Source: Amblyomma americanum
Lineage: Eukaryota; Arthropoda; Arachnida; Ixodida; Ixodidae
Direction: 5' to 3'
NCBI RefSeq assembly: GCF_052857255.1
Contig: NC_135505.1
Span: 45,772,520 to 45,836,519, forward strand
DNA length: 64,000 bases
Within the stretch, counting starts at the first letter, position 1. Each line of letters begins with the position of its first letter. Under the pieces are notes generated by a model that saw nothing but the letters and a program-made list of their open reading frames with translations, did not search any database and was not told the DNA's origin. The translations under genes were made by a program, and so were the position numbers. This document shows positions 43,751-55,388 of the stretch, in pieces.

Positions 43751-46700
43751 GTCTATAATCTTGCAGTGGAACTGTCGCGGCTTCCAGCGCAAGCGGGCGT
43801 TAGTGCAACAATACATGACGCTATTAGATGAGAAACCGTTAGCTATAGCCTTGCAGGAGACGGGAAAAGCAGCAAAACTATCGGGATACCAAGCTCCTCC
43901 AAGTGACAGAGGTGAGAAACCTCGCGTCACAACGTTGATTAAGAGGAACATTGCGGCAATCGAGCACGAAATCAACTCGAGAGAAATTGAGGAAATGCTA
44001 TTGGAAATTCTTACGGGGCGAAAAGAGGAACCGAGCGTGTTCCTATAAAATTTATACAGTACCCCGAAGCAGAGAAAGGTAGGGTTCAGGGCCCTATTTC
44101 GCAAAGCGATTGAGGCAGCCGGAACTAATCCCCTGCTAATAGTCGGTGACTTTAGTGCACCGCACCCAGAATGGGGTTACGCTAAACAAGACCCTAAAGG
44201 CAGGCAGCTATGGGAGGACGCGCACTAGCTGGGACTCACCCTACACACGGACCCTAGTAGTCCATCCAGGGTGGGTAACAGCGTCTGCACAGACACCTCT
44301 CCTGACCTGACCTTCTCCAAAAATGTGACAGATCTGAACTGGCAAAATTCGGAACAAAATTTGGGCAGCGATCATTTCATTCTGGCCTCGATCCTTAAAA
44401 AAGGAGTGAAGACGCGTCGTGCGCGTCAACCGAGGGTTACGGAATGGGAATTATTTAAGGAGAAGCGAGAGAAAGCTGCCACAGGGAGGATCACAAACAT
44501 AGAGAAATGGACGGAGGCCCTCAGGCGTCACGTTGGAGAGGCAACAAAGACGCTTGAAGGGGACGACGCCCCGAAGATAGTCGATAGCAGACTGCTTCAC
44601 ATGTGGGAGGCAAAGCATGGTATGGAGCGCAGACTGAAGAAGCAAAAATGGAACCGAAATCTTAGACGGAGGATCGCTAGACACAACAAAGAAATTGAAA
44701 ATTATGCGATCAAATTATGCGAACAGAATTGGTGCAGCAGATGCGACGAGATGGAGGGGGGCATCAGCCTTTCCAAAACGTAAGGTCTGCTGAGACACCT
44801 ATTAGACCCTACCAACCCAAAAAACCAATCGGGAATTAGATTATCAAAAGCTAGGCACGCGTTTGATGGTACAGACGTAGAATTTATGGAAAAACTCATC
44901 AACATGTACATTGGCGATACCCATAGTACCCCCCTCCCAGCATACGACGGAACTCCCAACCAGGAGCTCGACGCACCCATCACGGAGGCGGAGGTCAGGG
45001 CTGTAATATTGGGAATAAAAACGAAATCGGCCCCGGGCCCTGACGGGATAACTAACAAAATTTTAAGAATCCTGGACGATGACTCCATCAGCGCTCTGAC
45101 GGAGTATATGCAAGAAATTTGGGCCAAAGGCCACCTGCCTCCGCAGTGGAAGGCGGCAGACGTAATTCTAATCCCAAAGCCTGGCAAACCCCCTAAACTA
45201 GAAAATCTAAGAACAATTTCCCTAACCTCATGCATGGGGAAATTGTTGGAGCGCGTAGTCCAGACAAGACTGACGCGCTTTATGGAGCAAAACGGCCTGT
45301 GGCCGCACGAGATGGTCGGCTTCCGACCGGGCTTGTGCACGCAGGACGTGATGCTCCGACTCCAACACGACATAATCGACTCGCGTTCTAGAGACGCCAA
45401 AGTAATTCTCAGCATGGACTTGACTAAGGCTTTTGATAATGTTACACACGAAGCGATCCTCCGCGGTCTCCAGGATATCGGAGTAGGCGCGCGAACATAG
45501 GACTACATCAAAGACTTTCTGTTAGACAGAACTGCCTGAGTGAGGTTCCAGGACATTGAGTCTCCCACACTGAACTTAGGGAGCAGGGGCACGCCGCAGG
45601 GCTCGGTTCTCTCCCCGTTCCTCTTCAACGTGGCGATGCGGAACCTCCCCGAAGCCCTGAGGAGCATAGAGGGGCTAAATTTCAGTATGTATGTGGATGA
45701 CATCAACCTCTGGATTAACCAGAGGAGCGATGCGAGCATCGAGGAACGTCTGCAGGCGGCGGCGGACACTGTCGTGTACTATGCTGCCAGTAGGGGTCTC
45801 TCATGCTCTCCGCAAAAACCGGAATTACTCGTCTATAACCCAACATCGCTCCGATGCAAGCGCAGCTGGGAATTTAACATTAACGTTGAGGGGAAACCAG
45901 TTGCCGATGTAGATAAAATCAGAATCTTAGGACTATTCATTGAGAAGAATGGATATAATGATGGGACAATCAAAAAGCTAGAGAGATTTGCCACCCAAGC
46001 CCTTGGCATTTTTAGAAGGGTCGCGCTGAAAGGACGAGGTCTGAAGGAAAGAAGCTTGCTTAAACTAACCCAAGCATACGTAATAAGCCGCGTGAGCTAT
46101 GCCACGCCTTACTTAAACATCAAGTCAGAGGAGAGGAGGAAATTAGACTCACTCATTCGGTGGTGCATAAAGAGGGCCCTGGGCTTACTAATCAGCACCC
46201 CCACAGAAAAGCTCCTCTCTATGGGAGTGCACAATACCTGGGACGAAATAGCGGAGGCTGTCAGAATTTCGCAGCTCGAAAGATTAAGCCGAACGACCAC
46301 GGGCAGAGCTAACCTCGAAATGGTAGGTCTGCAAGCAGATAGGGGACTACGAGGCAAATCGAGCATCCCGCAGGACTGCCGAGCAAATCTAATCATTTCC
46401 CCCCTCCCTCATAACATGCATCCCATATTTAACACGGAGAGGAGAGAGAAGAGAGCAGAAGCACTAATCATACGCTTCGATTCGATGGACAGCAAGTCGG
46501 TTGCGTACGTGGACGCGGCAAGTGGCAAGTCGGGTGCGGCGGTCGCCTCGGTGGTCGACGGCCGAGGTGCCCCCGTATCGGCTGCCACCATTAGAAGCCG
46601 AAACACGGAAACGGCGGAAGAAGTTGCGATAGCGCTCGCTTGTGTTGGAACGGAAGCCAATTTAATAATCAGCGATAGCAAAACAGCCATCTGGAATTTT

Positions 46701-47264
46701 GGAAAGGGTAGGATCACGCCGGAAGCGATAAGGATTCTGGCCGGTACACGCCTCAACAGAAAAATCAGTCTAATTTGGACCCCCGAACACGCCTCCGTTC
46801 CTGGCAACGAGGCGGCACACGAGTTAGCCCGAGCTCTCTACTTCCGGGTGGCTGTGGAGCCGCCCGACTGCCGGAATATGGACGAGCGTCTGCAAAATTA
46901 CACGGAGATCGCTGAAAATTATAGGTTATGCAGGAGACTGGTGCCACCACCGGACTAACATCTAAACAATAGGGAAGCCGTTGCATGGCGGCGCCTTCAA
47001 TTTGGGAACTTCGTAAACCTGGTCTGGGCTTCTCATATTCAGACTGGTGATAGAAAAAACGATAAGTGCAAGCACTGTGGGGAGAGAGGGACCCTCGACC
47101 ACATAATCTGGGAATGCGCTAGCTCCCCAGGGGCTAAAGCAAACATAAATTGTAGAGAAGCCTGGGAAGCCCTGCTGCGGAGCGAGGTCTCTCCTCAACA
47201 GCAACGAGCCATCCGCCTGGCGACAGAAGCCGCGAAGAGTCAAGACCTCTTTGCCTGGTTGTGA
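43731..47264 (+). pseudogene. I-clade LINE ORF2: endonuclease, RT, RNase H, CCHC; six stops, no frameshift
   Basis: One continuous frame of 1,178 codons from MARGAPSESIILQWNCRGF to the final TGA. Internal stops are at 44046 (TAA), 44226 (TAG), 44781 (TAA), 45498 (TAG), 45537 (TGA) and 46956 (TAA). Domains in order: EEP endonuclease to about 44400 (GDFSAPHPEWGY, with S where the catalytic N of GDFNAP is expected; GSDHFIL); reverse transcriptase about 44990-45850 (SAPGPDGITNK, LTSCMGKLLERV, MDLTKAFDNV, GTPQGSVLSPF, and the YVDD catalytic box at 45690-45701); RNase H about 46500-46850 (YVDAASGKSG, ETAEEVAIAL, ISDSKTAIWN, PEHASVPGNEAAH); and a C-terminal zinc knuckle (CKHCGERGTLDHIIWEC) at about 47070. 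RT plus RNase H plus a terminal CCHC is the I-clade arrangement. It is dead as it stands. Confidence 0.92.
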
Positions 47265-47374
47265 TCGCGGAGGTCTCCGCCCCCGTACTCTACGCCTGCG
47301 TGCCGGGGTCGGGGAATAGGGGGCCTCCTTATCTGGTGGAATATTAAAGTTGTAATCATCATCATCATCATCAT

Positions 47375-47635
47375 TGTAATCTGTGCGGAAACAGGGTACG
47401 AGCCGTGTGTCTTTACTGCGTGTGTTTAGGATGTTAGTGTGATGCTGCAATGTACCAGAAATTGCTGAAAGTGACCGAAACCTTACAGGTGAAAAGTAAT
47501 GTGAGCGTAAGAGTCTGTATTCATACATGCAGTTTACATGAAGAATTTTGTACTCCTGGAGAAAAATGTAGGGTGGAAGGTAGATAATATAGACAAAATA
47601 TATGACGAATAGCCTTATTTTGTGGCATGACTCCT
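47375..47635. other. Between LINE and Gypsy element, no gene seen
   Basis: Non-coding, moderately AT-rich DNA without repeats or long frames. Confidence 0.5.
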
Positions 47636-48311
47636 CGAGTCCAGGATCCAGCTTCCGAATGAGCCCGTCCGCGGTTACGTCGAGGAGATGAAGCGCCTAT
47701 TTCGCCGCGCCGACCCTGAGATGACCAAGGAAAAGAAAGTGAAGTTTTTAACGCGCGGCGTAAAAGAACAACTCTTTGGCAGCCTCGTCCGCCAGCCGCC
47801 AAAAAGAGTCGAGGAATTCATGTAACAAGCCAGCACGATTGAGAGGACCCTCGACGTCCGAGTTCGGCAGTACAATCGCCCTTCCTCTGCCTGTGCAATC
47901 AGTTCGGACACGACGGCCACCACCAGCGACACCTTGCGGAAAGTTATCTGCGAAATCATCCGAGATGAGCTACCCCGATTACTGCCATCCTCCCCACAGC
48001 CACAAGCAGCGACTCTGATGGATGTGGTACGGGGAGGAATGCAACAGGCACTTGACATCTAGACGGCCATAGAACCCCAGGCCATGTCCTACGCCGCTGG
48101 AGTAAGGACTCCTCAGCCCCAACGACAACCCCTGTATCCTGTCCGACATCAACAACTTGTTCCCGAACGCCACCTCCCTGTCCCCACCCGCTCAGCCTAC
48201 GATAGACGCTCAAGCCCCACGAAATGCGACGCCTGCAAGACTTCGGACAACCGATCGTTGAGCTTCCATTGCGGTGAGGCCAACCATATTCTTCGTCACT
48301 GCCCGTACTGA
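47636..48311 (+). pseudogene. Ty3/Gypsy gag, C-terminal part
   Basis: The frame enters mid-protein (RIQLPNEPVRGYVEEMKRLF, then MTKEKKVKFLTRGVKEQLFG), typical of the retrotransposon-gag domain. It is broken by a TAA at about 47823 and another stop at about 48060, and ends in a damaged zinc knuckle: HCGEANHILRHC is present, but a phenylalanine-histidine pair stands where the first Cys-x-x spacing is expected. The gag start and the 5' LTR are missing. Protease follows downstream in the same orientation. Confidence 0.8.
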
Positions 48312-48775
48312 GGTATCGGTCTTCGAGGATTTGCCACTAACGCCCGACGATCACGCTTCGGACAATGTCCGCAGGAATTCGAAGAGTACCTGCGTTGAGA
48401 GCACTACACGCCACACCACTTTTCGCGCTCACCATCGCCGTCAACCTCGCACTTTGCGTCGCCACGCCGCAGCTACTCAGCCGCGGTACGAGGAAGGTCT
48501 CCCTGCCCCTGTAGGGGAAACTAAAGACAGCAACCTCTGGAGGTGAGGTTGTTCACGAGCGAAACGCCGAAGATCCTCCCCCGACGACGCCCCATGAAGA
48601 CGCTGCACCCGCGAAGCCGCATGAAGAAACTGCACTCGCTGCACCGACGCCGTACAAAATGACGACCCCGACCACAATGCAAACTGCCTTCAAAACGACG
48701 CCGCCACCCAGAAAAGCTTCGACCACACGCCCCACCTGCGACTCGCATACGCGACGAAGCCGTGACCCGACGCCG

Positions 48776-49545
48776 AGAGCGACATGCAATGCAAGAGCCA
48801 GGACCTCTGACTTAAAAGCGACTATCGACGGCAGGAAAGTTACCGCTCTAGTCGACACAGGAGCCGATTACTTGGTTATGAATGGAACACTCGATGCGCT
48901 GCTGAGAAAAGTCACAACGGCTCAGGACGGCCCACAAATTCACACCGCAGGGGCCAGCTCAGTACGGCACCAGGACGATTCACAGCACGAGTGACTGTAA
49001 AATGACATACCTATCCTGCGCCTTTTGTTGTGCTACCGCAATGCTCCCGCGAAGTGATCTTGGGTATGGATTTCCTTAATCAGCATCAGCCGATTATCGA
49101 CCTGCTATCTGAGCTGATCACCCTTTTGACGGACGAAGCCATCACTTCGATGAAAACTCGGGAAAATCACGTTGCCCTGAGTGTCCTGGAGGAAGAAGTG
49201 AGCGTCCCACCCCTTTCAACCGTTATCGTGACCATAGGCGCCACGAAAGCCATTAACGCTGAATCCATAATCGAGGGGAACATGCAGTTGCTTCTGGACA
49301 AACGAATCAGCATCGCAAGAGGCATCGCATATTTCCGCAATGGCCAGGCCGAAGTACTGCTGACTAACTTCAGCGAAGAGTACCGGCACATTAACAGAGG
49401 AACGACGATTGCTTTCTTCGACGAAATACCCGATGTACGGGACTCCAACGCTCTCTCCGGCCCTTCCACAAAAGATTCGCCTGACCAAGAGAACTCGCCG
49501 ACTTTCGACATCAACGCAGCCCTGCCCCGTAACAGACAAGACTAG
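48776..49545 (+). pseudogene. Ty3/Gypsy aspartic protease region
   Basis: Two frames carry a retropepsin: LKATIDGRKVTALVDTGADY (active-site DTG at about 48854) in the frame ending at 48994, then, after a frame change, VILGMDFLNQHQPIIDL, the second conserved strand, in the frame 49030-49545. A frameshift and a stop between them kill the protein. The second frame runs, through a TAG at 49543-49545, directly into the reverse transcriptase in the same frame, as in a gag-pol polyprotein. Confidence 0.85.
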
Positions 49546-50394
49546 ATGCGCAATCTGCTTCGAAGCTACAGTGCGTGTTTTTCGACATCGCGGAAGGTCC
49601 GACAAACGACAATTTCCAAGCATCGCATTATAATGGACCGACACGTCCGACCTCTCCGTCAAAGCCCCTACTGTGTGTCAACGCGAGAACGACAAGCCAT
49701 CCGGGATCAAGTGAAAGAAATTCTTCAATACGACGTCATCCAGCCTTCAAACAGCCCATGGGCGGCCCCGGCTGTTCTAGTGAGAAAGAAAGACGGCGCA
49801 CTTCGATTCTGCGTTAATTACCGCCGCTTGAACAACATAACAAAGAAGGACGTCTACCCCCTCCCCCGCATCGACGACACACTGGGCCGCCTCTGCAACG
49901 CCAAATATTTCTCATCGATGGACCTCAAGAGCGGCTACTGGCAAATTGAGGTCGACGAAAGAGATCGCGAGAAGACAGCTTTCATCACTCCGGATGGGCT
50001 GTTTGACTTCAAGGTGATGCCATTTGGTCTGTGTTCCGCACCAGCGACGTTTCAGTGCGTAATGGATACAGTGCTGGCAGGCCTGAAGTGGCCAATTTGT
50101 CTGGTATATTTAGATGACGTCGTTGTCTTCGCCTCGAACTTTGAAGAGCACCTCAAAAGACTTCGAATAGTACTAGATGCCATCAAGTCGTCTGGGCTAA
50201 CCTTGAAAGCAGAGAAGTGCCACTTCGCCTACGAAGAGCTGCTGTTTCTAGGCCACATCGTTAGCAACGAAGGAGTACGCCCAGACCCGCAGAAAACAGC
50301 TGCTCTTCAACAGTTTGAACCGCCGGCTGTTAAGACAGCGGTGTGCAAATTTCTCGAAGGTGCCACTTCGCCTACGAAGAGCTGCTGTTTCTAG
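49546..50394 (+). pseudogene. Ty3/Gypsy reverse transcriptase, truncated
   Basis: A 282-codon frame with the full set of RT fingers/palm motifs: WAAPAVLVRKKDGALRFCVN, KKDVYPLPRIDDTLGRL, FSSMDLKSGYWQIEVDERD, MPFGLCSAPATFQ and the catalytic YLDD at residues 188-191. It continues to the LGHIVSNEGVRPDP block and then is derailed by a 143-bp tandem duplication (50217-50504). RNase H, integrase and the 3' LTR are absent. The RT part itself has no internal stop, so truncation is fairly recent relative to the gag decay. Confidence 0.9.
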
Positions 50395-50504
50395 GCCACA
50401 TCGTTAGCAACGAAGGAGTACGCCCAGACCCGCAGAAAACAGCTGCTCTTCAACAGTTTGAACCGCCGGCTGTTAAGACAGCGGTGTGCAAATTTCTCGA
50501 AGGT
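50217..50504. repeat. 143-bp direct tandem duplication inside the RT gene
   Basis: Bases 50217-50359 are repeated exactly from 50360 to 50502, with a further 2-base (GT) shared overhang at the junctions. Because 143 is not a multiple of three, the second copy is out of frame and ends the RT ORF at 50394. The element stops at the end of the second copy. Confidence 0.95.
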
Positions 50505-51486
50505 TAATATCTCTTGTTTTTAGAAATTCTAGAATTCGTTAAATGCGCGCCTTATCGGCAACCCTGTACGGTATTTGTCAAGTCTAGTAAGTAGAAAGGA
50601 ATACCGCCTGAGCCTCGTAGCGAGACCCTTGTAGCATGAGGCGAAGTCTGGCAGGAACGAAGACAATAGCTTCTCTCACCTTCACGAAGATTGTATCGCT
50701 GGGGATGCAACAGGCCGCGCCATTATGTCCAACAACGAAACCCCTCGGAAGTACTGACAAAAAGGCTTTTGTTATTCGATGACTTCATTACACTATACAA
50801 AAAATAGGCATGTAATGATAATCGCTCTCCCTTGCCATTTAACACTACCCTGTGAATGTGTAGACAATTGCATACTCGCGTTAGTTTTACTCGCACGTTA
50901 AACCTTCAGATGCTTTCACTTCATCCGTCTTTCCTCGCGCCATATGAGTCTGGTATGATTTTCCTGATATATGAATATGTATAGCCCTTTTTCATACCTT
51001 GGCGAGGTGTGTGGCTTCTTTTCTTGAATAATTCGCTTTTATTTATTTATTTCCATGTTGTATTCTTTCATTCTTACGTATTCTTGAATGTATCGGAAGC
51101 ATTCTTCTCCTTTGTGACCATGTATATTTATGAACATTATCCTGAATACAATTCTCTTATTTTTGAACACGTGCACTTGCTAGTGCTTAACCCTTTGTTT
51201 CCTGTCTTCTCTAATAGCTTAACCATTTTTTGAAGGTATAATTAGGTAAACAAGCTGGTGCAATGGGCCTTACATTAGAGCGTCCTGGTTTGTGTAGGTC
51301 TTTAGAAATCAGTCTTTGATCTTAATACATAACTTGGTCTTCTGTTGAGACAGCTTACGGTGACCTAGGTGTGAATGTAATCGGAACAGGCGACTTTTTG
51401 TTCAACCTCTGAGCCTTGCTCTCGGAGCCGCAAATGTACGGCTTTTCCTTCCACCTCCTTCCACTTCTTTGTGAAGAATAAAACTT
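50505..51486. other. No recognisable gene
   Basis: AT-rich DNA after the truncated Gypsy element; longest frame 74 codons (51009-51233), not recognised. Confidence 0.5.
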
Positions 51487-51651
51487 GTATGTATGTATGT
51501 ATGTATGTATGTATGTATGTATGTATGTATGTATGTATGTATGTATGTATGTATGTATGTATGTATGTATGTATGTATGTATGTATGTATGTATGTATGT
51601 ATGTATGTATGTATGTATGTATGTATGTATGTATGTATGTATGTATGTATG

Positions 51652-51685
<34 letters not shown>

Positions 51686-51699
51686 TGTATGTATGTATG
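51487..51699. repeat. (GTAT)n microsatellite, about 53 units
   Basis: An uninterrupted tetranucleotide array apart from one GTAT-to-GTAT-AT slip near 51651-51660. It is open in several frames on both strands (repeating YVCM on plus, THTYIHTYI on minus), but these are artefacts of a 4-bp repeat read in threes. Confidence 0.99.
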
Positions 51700-52250
51700 G
51701 AATGAGCTGGGACTGGCTCCCGTCTTAGTCTCTATTATGTCAGGCAACGTAACAGCTGTGTTTAAAATGCAAATGTGGTTCTCCTACCTTGAGATAAGTT
51801 TCTCAGGATCATTAAGTGGTACATCGGGTCGTTTAAAACTACCATAATTCATCCTTCCTGACAGTTCGAGCATGTGAACGCCCATTTCAAGTAACCAAAA
51901 ACTAAAGAGCACGCCTTGCAACGGAACAATGCAACACCATACATTTCCAAGTCATTAAGCGGAAACCGCTGAAACGGATTGATCGAATTACCCAACGTCC
52001 AAGCCTCCTCTAAGGTCTAAGGAATGCTCCTAATCATTTCTAGTTTTCGGATCACATGGCGTTCAAGCGTATCGCTGACCTGCTCGTCAATGGTTCGGTA
52101 TTCAGCAGCTGAGGCCTGGTACTACTGCTAACAGAAAGGTGCATTAGTGCCAGTTTCAGTATGGTGGGTTAACAGCTGTGGCTCACCTGAAGAAAGGTTG
52201 ATGAGAGTCGACCGAACATTTAAAACGCTGAAGAATGGTAACAAGGTAGG
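51700..52250. other. No recognisable gene
   Basis: Short frames only; 52147-52422 plus is the shadow of the antisense Gypsy remnant next to it. Confidence 0.45.
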
Positions 52251-52251
52251 C

Positions 52252-52901
52252 TTATTGAGTAGGCTTCAATTTAGCATTGAAGGAACGGGAAAGAACATCG
52301 ATAAGAGACGGGTCTCCGATAGTAAGAGGTGTAATGGCGCGGATTTGAAGGGCAGCACCAGTTTCATCAGGGGTGTAGGCTTCGGCGAGATTGTGCAAGT
52401 CAACACTGCCAAGTGCTTTTGAAATCAGTAAAGTTGTAGGGCAGAAGAACGGGTTTAAACATAGAGTTCGAGCCACCAAAGGTTCTGAGCACGACATGCG
52501 GTAACAAAGCTTACCAGGGGTCAGCGAAATGTAAGGAGTGTGCATAGAGAACAGCTGCGTCACAAAGGCCGGTACAAGAAAGTGGGACAAAAACTGGGGA
52601 CAAAGCCAGTACGTCTGTCTTCTGCAACGACCACAGTACCGGAACCAGCAGAGGGTACGCCCAAGCGAGGGTGATTCAGTTGCGACGATTCAAGCTTAGC
52701 CCATGCGCAGTCGATAATAGCCTGATGTGTGGAAAGGAAGACCCAGCCAAGCATGACGTCGTGAGATGAGCGAGTGAAGACAACGAACTCAAATATGTAA
52801 AGAACATCTTGGGTAAGTTGAGGGGTGGTGCAGGCTGCTAAAAGCCGAATGTCCCCTGTGGTGTCGTTGTAAATTAAAACGGTATGAAGAGGCGTCTTCA
52901 C
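52252..52901 (-). pseudogene. Ty3/Gypsy protease-linker remnant
   Basis: Minus-strand frames carry the second half of a retropepsin (FEFVVFTRSSHDVMLGWVFL, then HQAIIDCAWAKLE), followed after a frame break by the protease-RT linker region (PYISLTPGKLCYRMSCSEP). Spacing and order fit Ty3/Gypsy pol. It is a different family from 47.6-50.5 kb and has no RT. Confidence 0.6.
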
Positions 52902-53394
52902 CGTTTTAAAGCCATAGCGTTAAAGGTACGTTACCCAGAAAATACGGCGTCGGCGTTATCGGCGTTGAGAGGGAGAAATCACGAGCAATTATCTGGCGGG
53001 TGGTGCCCAGAGAGCAACCTAGGAGGCAGTTGGGCCACCCAGGTCTCGTGACCTTGAGGCCTCATCGCAGCCTGATCGGACTGTGAGCAAACTGCCCACC
53101 GTGGCAGGTGCGAGTTAAATTAATGACTGGTCATTCGGGAAGGGCAACCTGGGCAGCCCAACGCCCACCATTAGCAGCACGTGCCATCGTAGGGCCGTGG
53201 CGCATCGCTTAACCGATGCACTAATGCGCCAAGAGGGGTTTGAATACAGCTAGGGATCTATTATTGTTAAGTACAGAAACACTAATTCTTCATATGTGAT
53301 AATTAACTCACTTCGCTCTCGCGTCATACCCTTTGGCGGAGCTTAAGTGTCCTCTTAAATTTTCAGTCTGCGGCAGAGGCTTTCACTGAGACCT

Positions 53395-53565
53395 GACAAA
53401 GCGGATACCAGTTTCCCAAGCATTCCACCCTGAATAAGCCGAGCACCAGGCCTTGCACCCATTGTATCACCGGTGGGTACCTGGCGGTAGTGGGGTTCGA
53501 GCTCCGCACCTACCGCATGCGAGGCGGATGCTCATCCACTAGACCAAGTATTTGCGGATCTTTAA
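53395..53565 (-). mobile_element. tRNA-derived SINE, family A, 3'-truncated
   Basis: On the minus strand: GGTCTAGTGGATGAGCATCC (A-box region), a degraded B box (GAGCTCGAACCCC), then ACCCACCGGTGATACAATGG and AATGCTTGGGAAAC, matching 42632-42884. The tail is missing. Confidence 0.75.
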
Positions 53566-53704
53566 CGTGGTCGTATGGAGAGGGCATAGGAGGGTGGCTT
53601 CCGGGTCCTACGGAGCTGGGATCTAGGAGCTCTCACCCTTATGGAGCGCGTTTCTTCTCGCCGGCTGTACCTGTTTTTAAACCGTCGCCGTCGCTGCAGG
53701 TTAT

Positions 53705-53850
53705 TACCCGCCGCGGTGAGTCAGTGGTTAAGGCGCTCGGCTATTGATCAGGAGTACCCTGGTTTGATGGAGGCGAAACGCTAAGGCCCCTGTGTGCTTT
53801 GCGATGTCAGTGCACGTTAAATATCCCCAGGTAGTCGAAATTGTCCCAGA
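53705..53850 (+). mobile_element. tRNA-derived SINE, family B, 3'-truncated
   Basis: It starts CCCGCCGCGGTGAGTCAGTGG (A box), has a decayed B box (CTGGTTTGATGG), and continues with AAACGCTAAGGCCCCTGTGTG and GATGTCAGTGCACGTTAAA. The reference is the full copy at 60263-60572. It is cut after GAAATTGTCCCAGA and runs straight into family-A sequence. Confidence 0.75.
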
Positions 53851-53852
53851 GA

Positions 53853-53925
53853 CCCATTGTATCACCGGTTGGTACCTGGCGGAAGTAGGGATCACATCCC
53901 GCACCTACCGCGTGCGGGATCTAGT
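53853..53925 (-). mobile_element. SINE family A fragment fused to family B
   Basis: CATTGTATCACCGGTTGGTACC ... CGCACCTACCGCGTGCGGGA repeats the internal part of the family-A copy 400 bp upstream (53459 onward), again on the minus strand. Confidence 0.65.
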
Positions 53926-55388
53926 TAGACACCTTATTTCTCAGGCCCGTTTTAGTGACCGAGACCTAGCTGAATACGCTTTCGACGGTGGCGTTTCATA
54001 AGTGAATGACAACAAAGAGTGCCAGCTCAGACATCAATGGGAACGTGAGCTCGCCGGCAACATTTTTTACATTTCTGACGCTTACCCAGAATTAATTTTG
54101 AACCCGGTAGGCTATGCCATATCGTTGAATTTCATTTATAGCTGGCAAACTCAGACTCTATTGCATAAATTGAGTTTGTAGTTATAAAAGCACTGAGTGA
54201 GTGCCGGATAAAATTCGCTGAGTACTTTGCGTTTTTTGGTTCAGGCTCTAGGTGCAGGTCGCTCTGAAGCTTTAGGCTAGCAGGTAACCTCTTTAATGCA
54301 CTTTTAATGGACACAAAAATAATGTTGTGGTGCCTATCCAACAGAAAATGTTTGTTAGAGAAGCTGAGAGAAGACGTTTCGAGGCTGTTAAGAAAAGAAT
54401 TGCCATGCACTGAAATGTAATATCTATGTGCTGCTCCCATTTCGCTTTGTGGTCCTGCGTAGGTGCAGGTGTTAAAATTCTTGCGATTAACTTTTTCACA
54501 AAAGAGATGAATTTCTCCTTTAGCCTGACAGGGGCCAGGGCCTCGCATTGAAGGAGCTTGTTCATTCGCTCAAATTTACTGATGTAGAACAAAAAGTCAA
54601 TTTTGCTCATCAGTGTACATTCCTCTTAATATGCACTCTTGCTGCCTTGCAGCATTTTATACTTTTCATTGCTTCAGAGCGGGCTTTCAGTGCAGCACAC
54701 TGATTCATGATTCAATGCAAGGCAGGTGCAATGCTGATCCATCGTGTTACACAGAGGCTGGTAGGTGTCTGTGCAACAAGATGGCAATTACAAGATGTGC
54801 CACCATCACCTCGGGGTATGTCCCGAATGATAATGAGGGACATTTCCCCCTTCTCTTGCCCTTTTGGAGAATGTGTTATCCATTTGAACGTTTTGCACAC
54901 ATAAATTCTTGCCTTAGAATAGCAGGCAGGGCAGTCAGTGTGGAGGTAGCCTGATGATCACCATTGATTGCCTGATGACAGACTAGCTCTAGGGAATGAT
55001 ACATACACTTTAGAAGCACGCATGTTCTACCTTCATTTTTGTCTACAGGCTGTTGGGCTGCCCACGCAGGGCACTTTCCCAGTCTATCCTGAGGTCCACA
55101 CAAAATTTCGTGTCGTTTGCAATCAGCTAACAGGGCTCCAACAGAGAAAACAGCCTCTCCGCAGATGCCTCGAACACTGGCACAAAGTAGAGAAAGGATA
55201 TACAAAAACATCCACAATCTTTATTACAGAACAAATCATATTGACATGGGCGCAGCAAAAAATGTAATCCAAAACTAGCCACATAGACAAATGGAAACTT
55301 TCAATGCCAGCTCGGACGAACAGCAGCCCAATATGGCAACCCTCCTTGTACGATTTTGCCTCTTTCTTTTCTCATTCATTATAAACAG
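53926..55388. other. No confident gene; possible 5' region of the Harbinger element
   Basis: Minus-strand frames at 54132-54548, 54293-54610 and 54876-55217 (105-138 codons) and plus-strand 54613-54954 have no similarity I recognise. If the Harbinger accessory gene has an upstream exon, as its phase at 55389 requires, it should lie here, but I could not identify a donor or a Myb-like domain. Confidence 0.4.

Larger units (their letters stand above)
41758..47374 (+). mobile_element. Nearly full-length I-clade LINE
   Basis: ORF1, ORF2 and a roughly 90-bp 3' UTR ending in a TCA/ATC triplet run (47353-47374). A tail of short tandem triplets in place of poly(A) is typical for I elements. The 5' end probably begins somewhat before 41758. 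Confidence 0.85.

Noticed and set aside
51355..51847. Open frames of repeating YVCM or THTYI residues over 70-130 codons
   Set aside because: Any 4-bp repeat without stop codons is open in all frames; these are the microsatellite, not proteins.
52920..53250. Possible further SINE (GGCGCATCGCTTAACCGATG with a weak B box)
   Set aside because: The hairpin-like core and the degraded box could be chance; no second copy in the window to compare.
54132..55217. Overlapping minus-strand frames of 105-138 codons
   Set aside because: Two overlapping frames on the same strand and no recognisable motif; no splice signals that join them, so not called as a gene.
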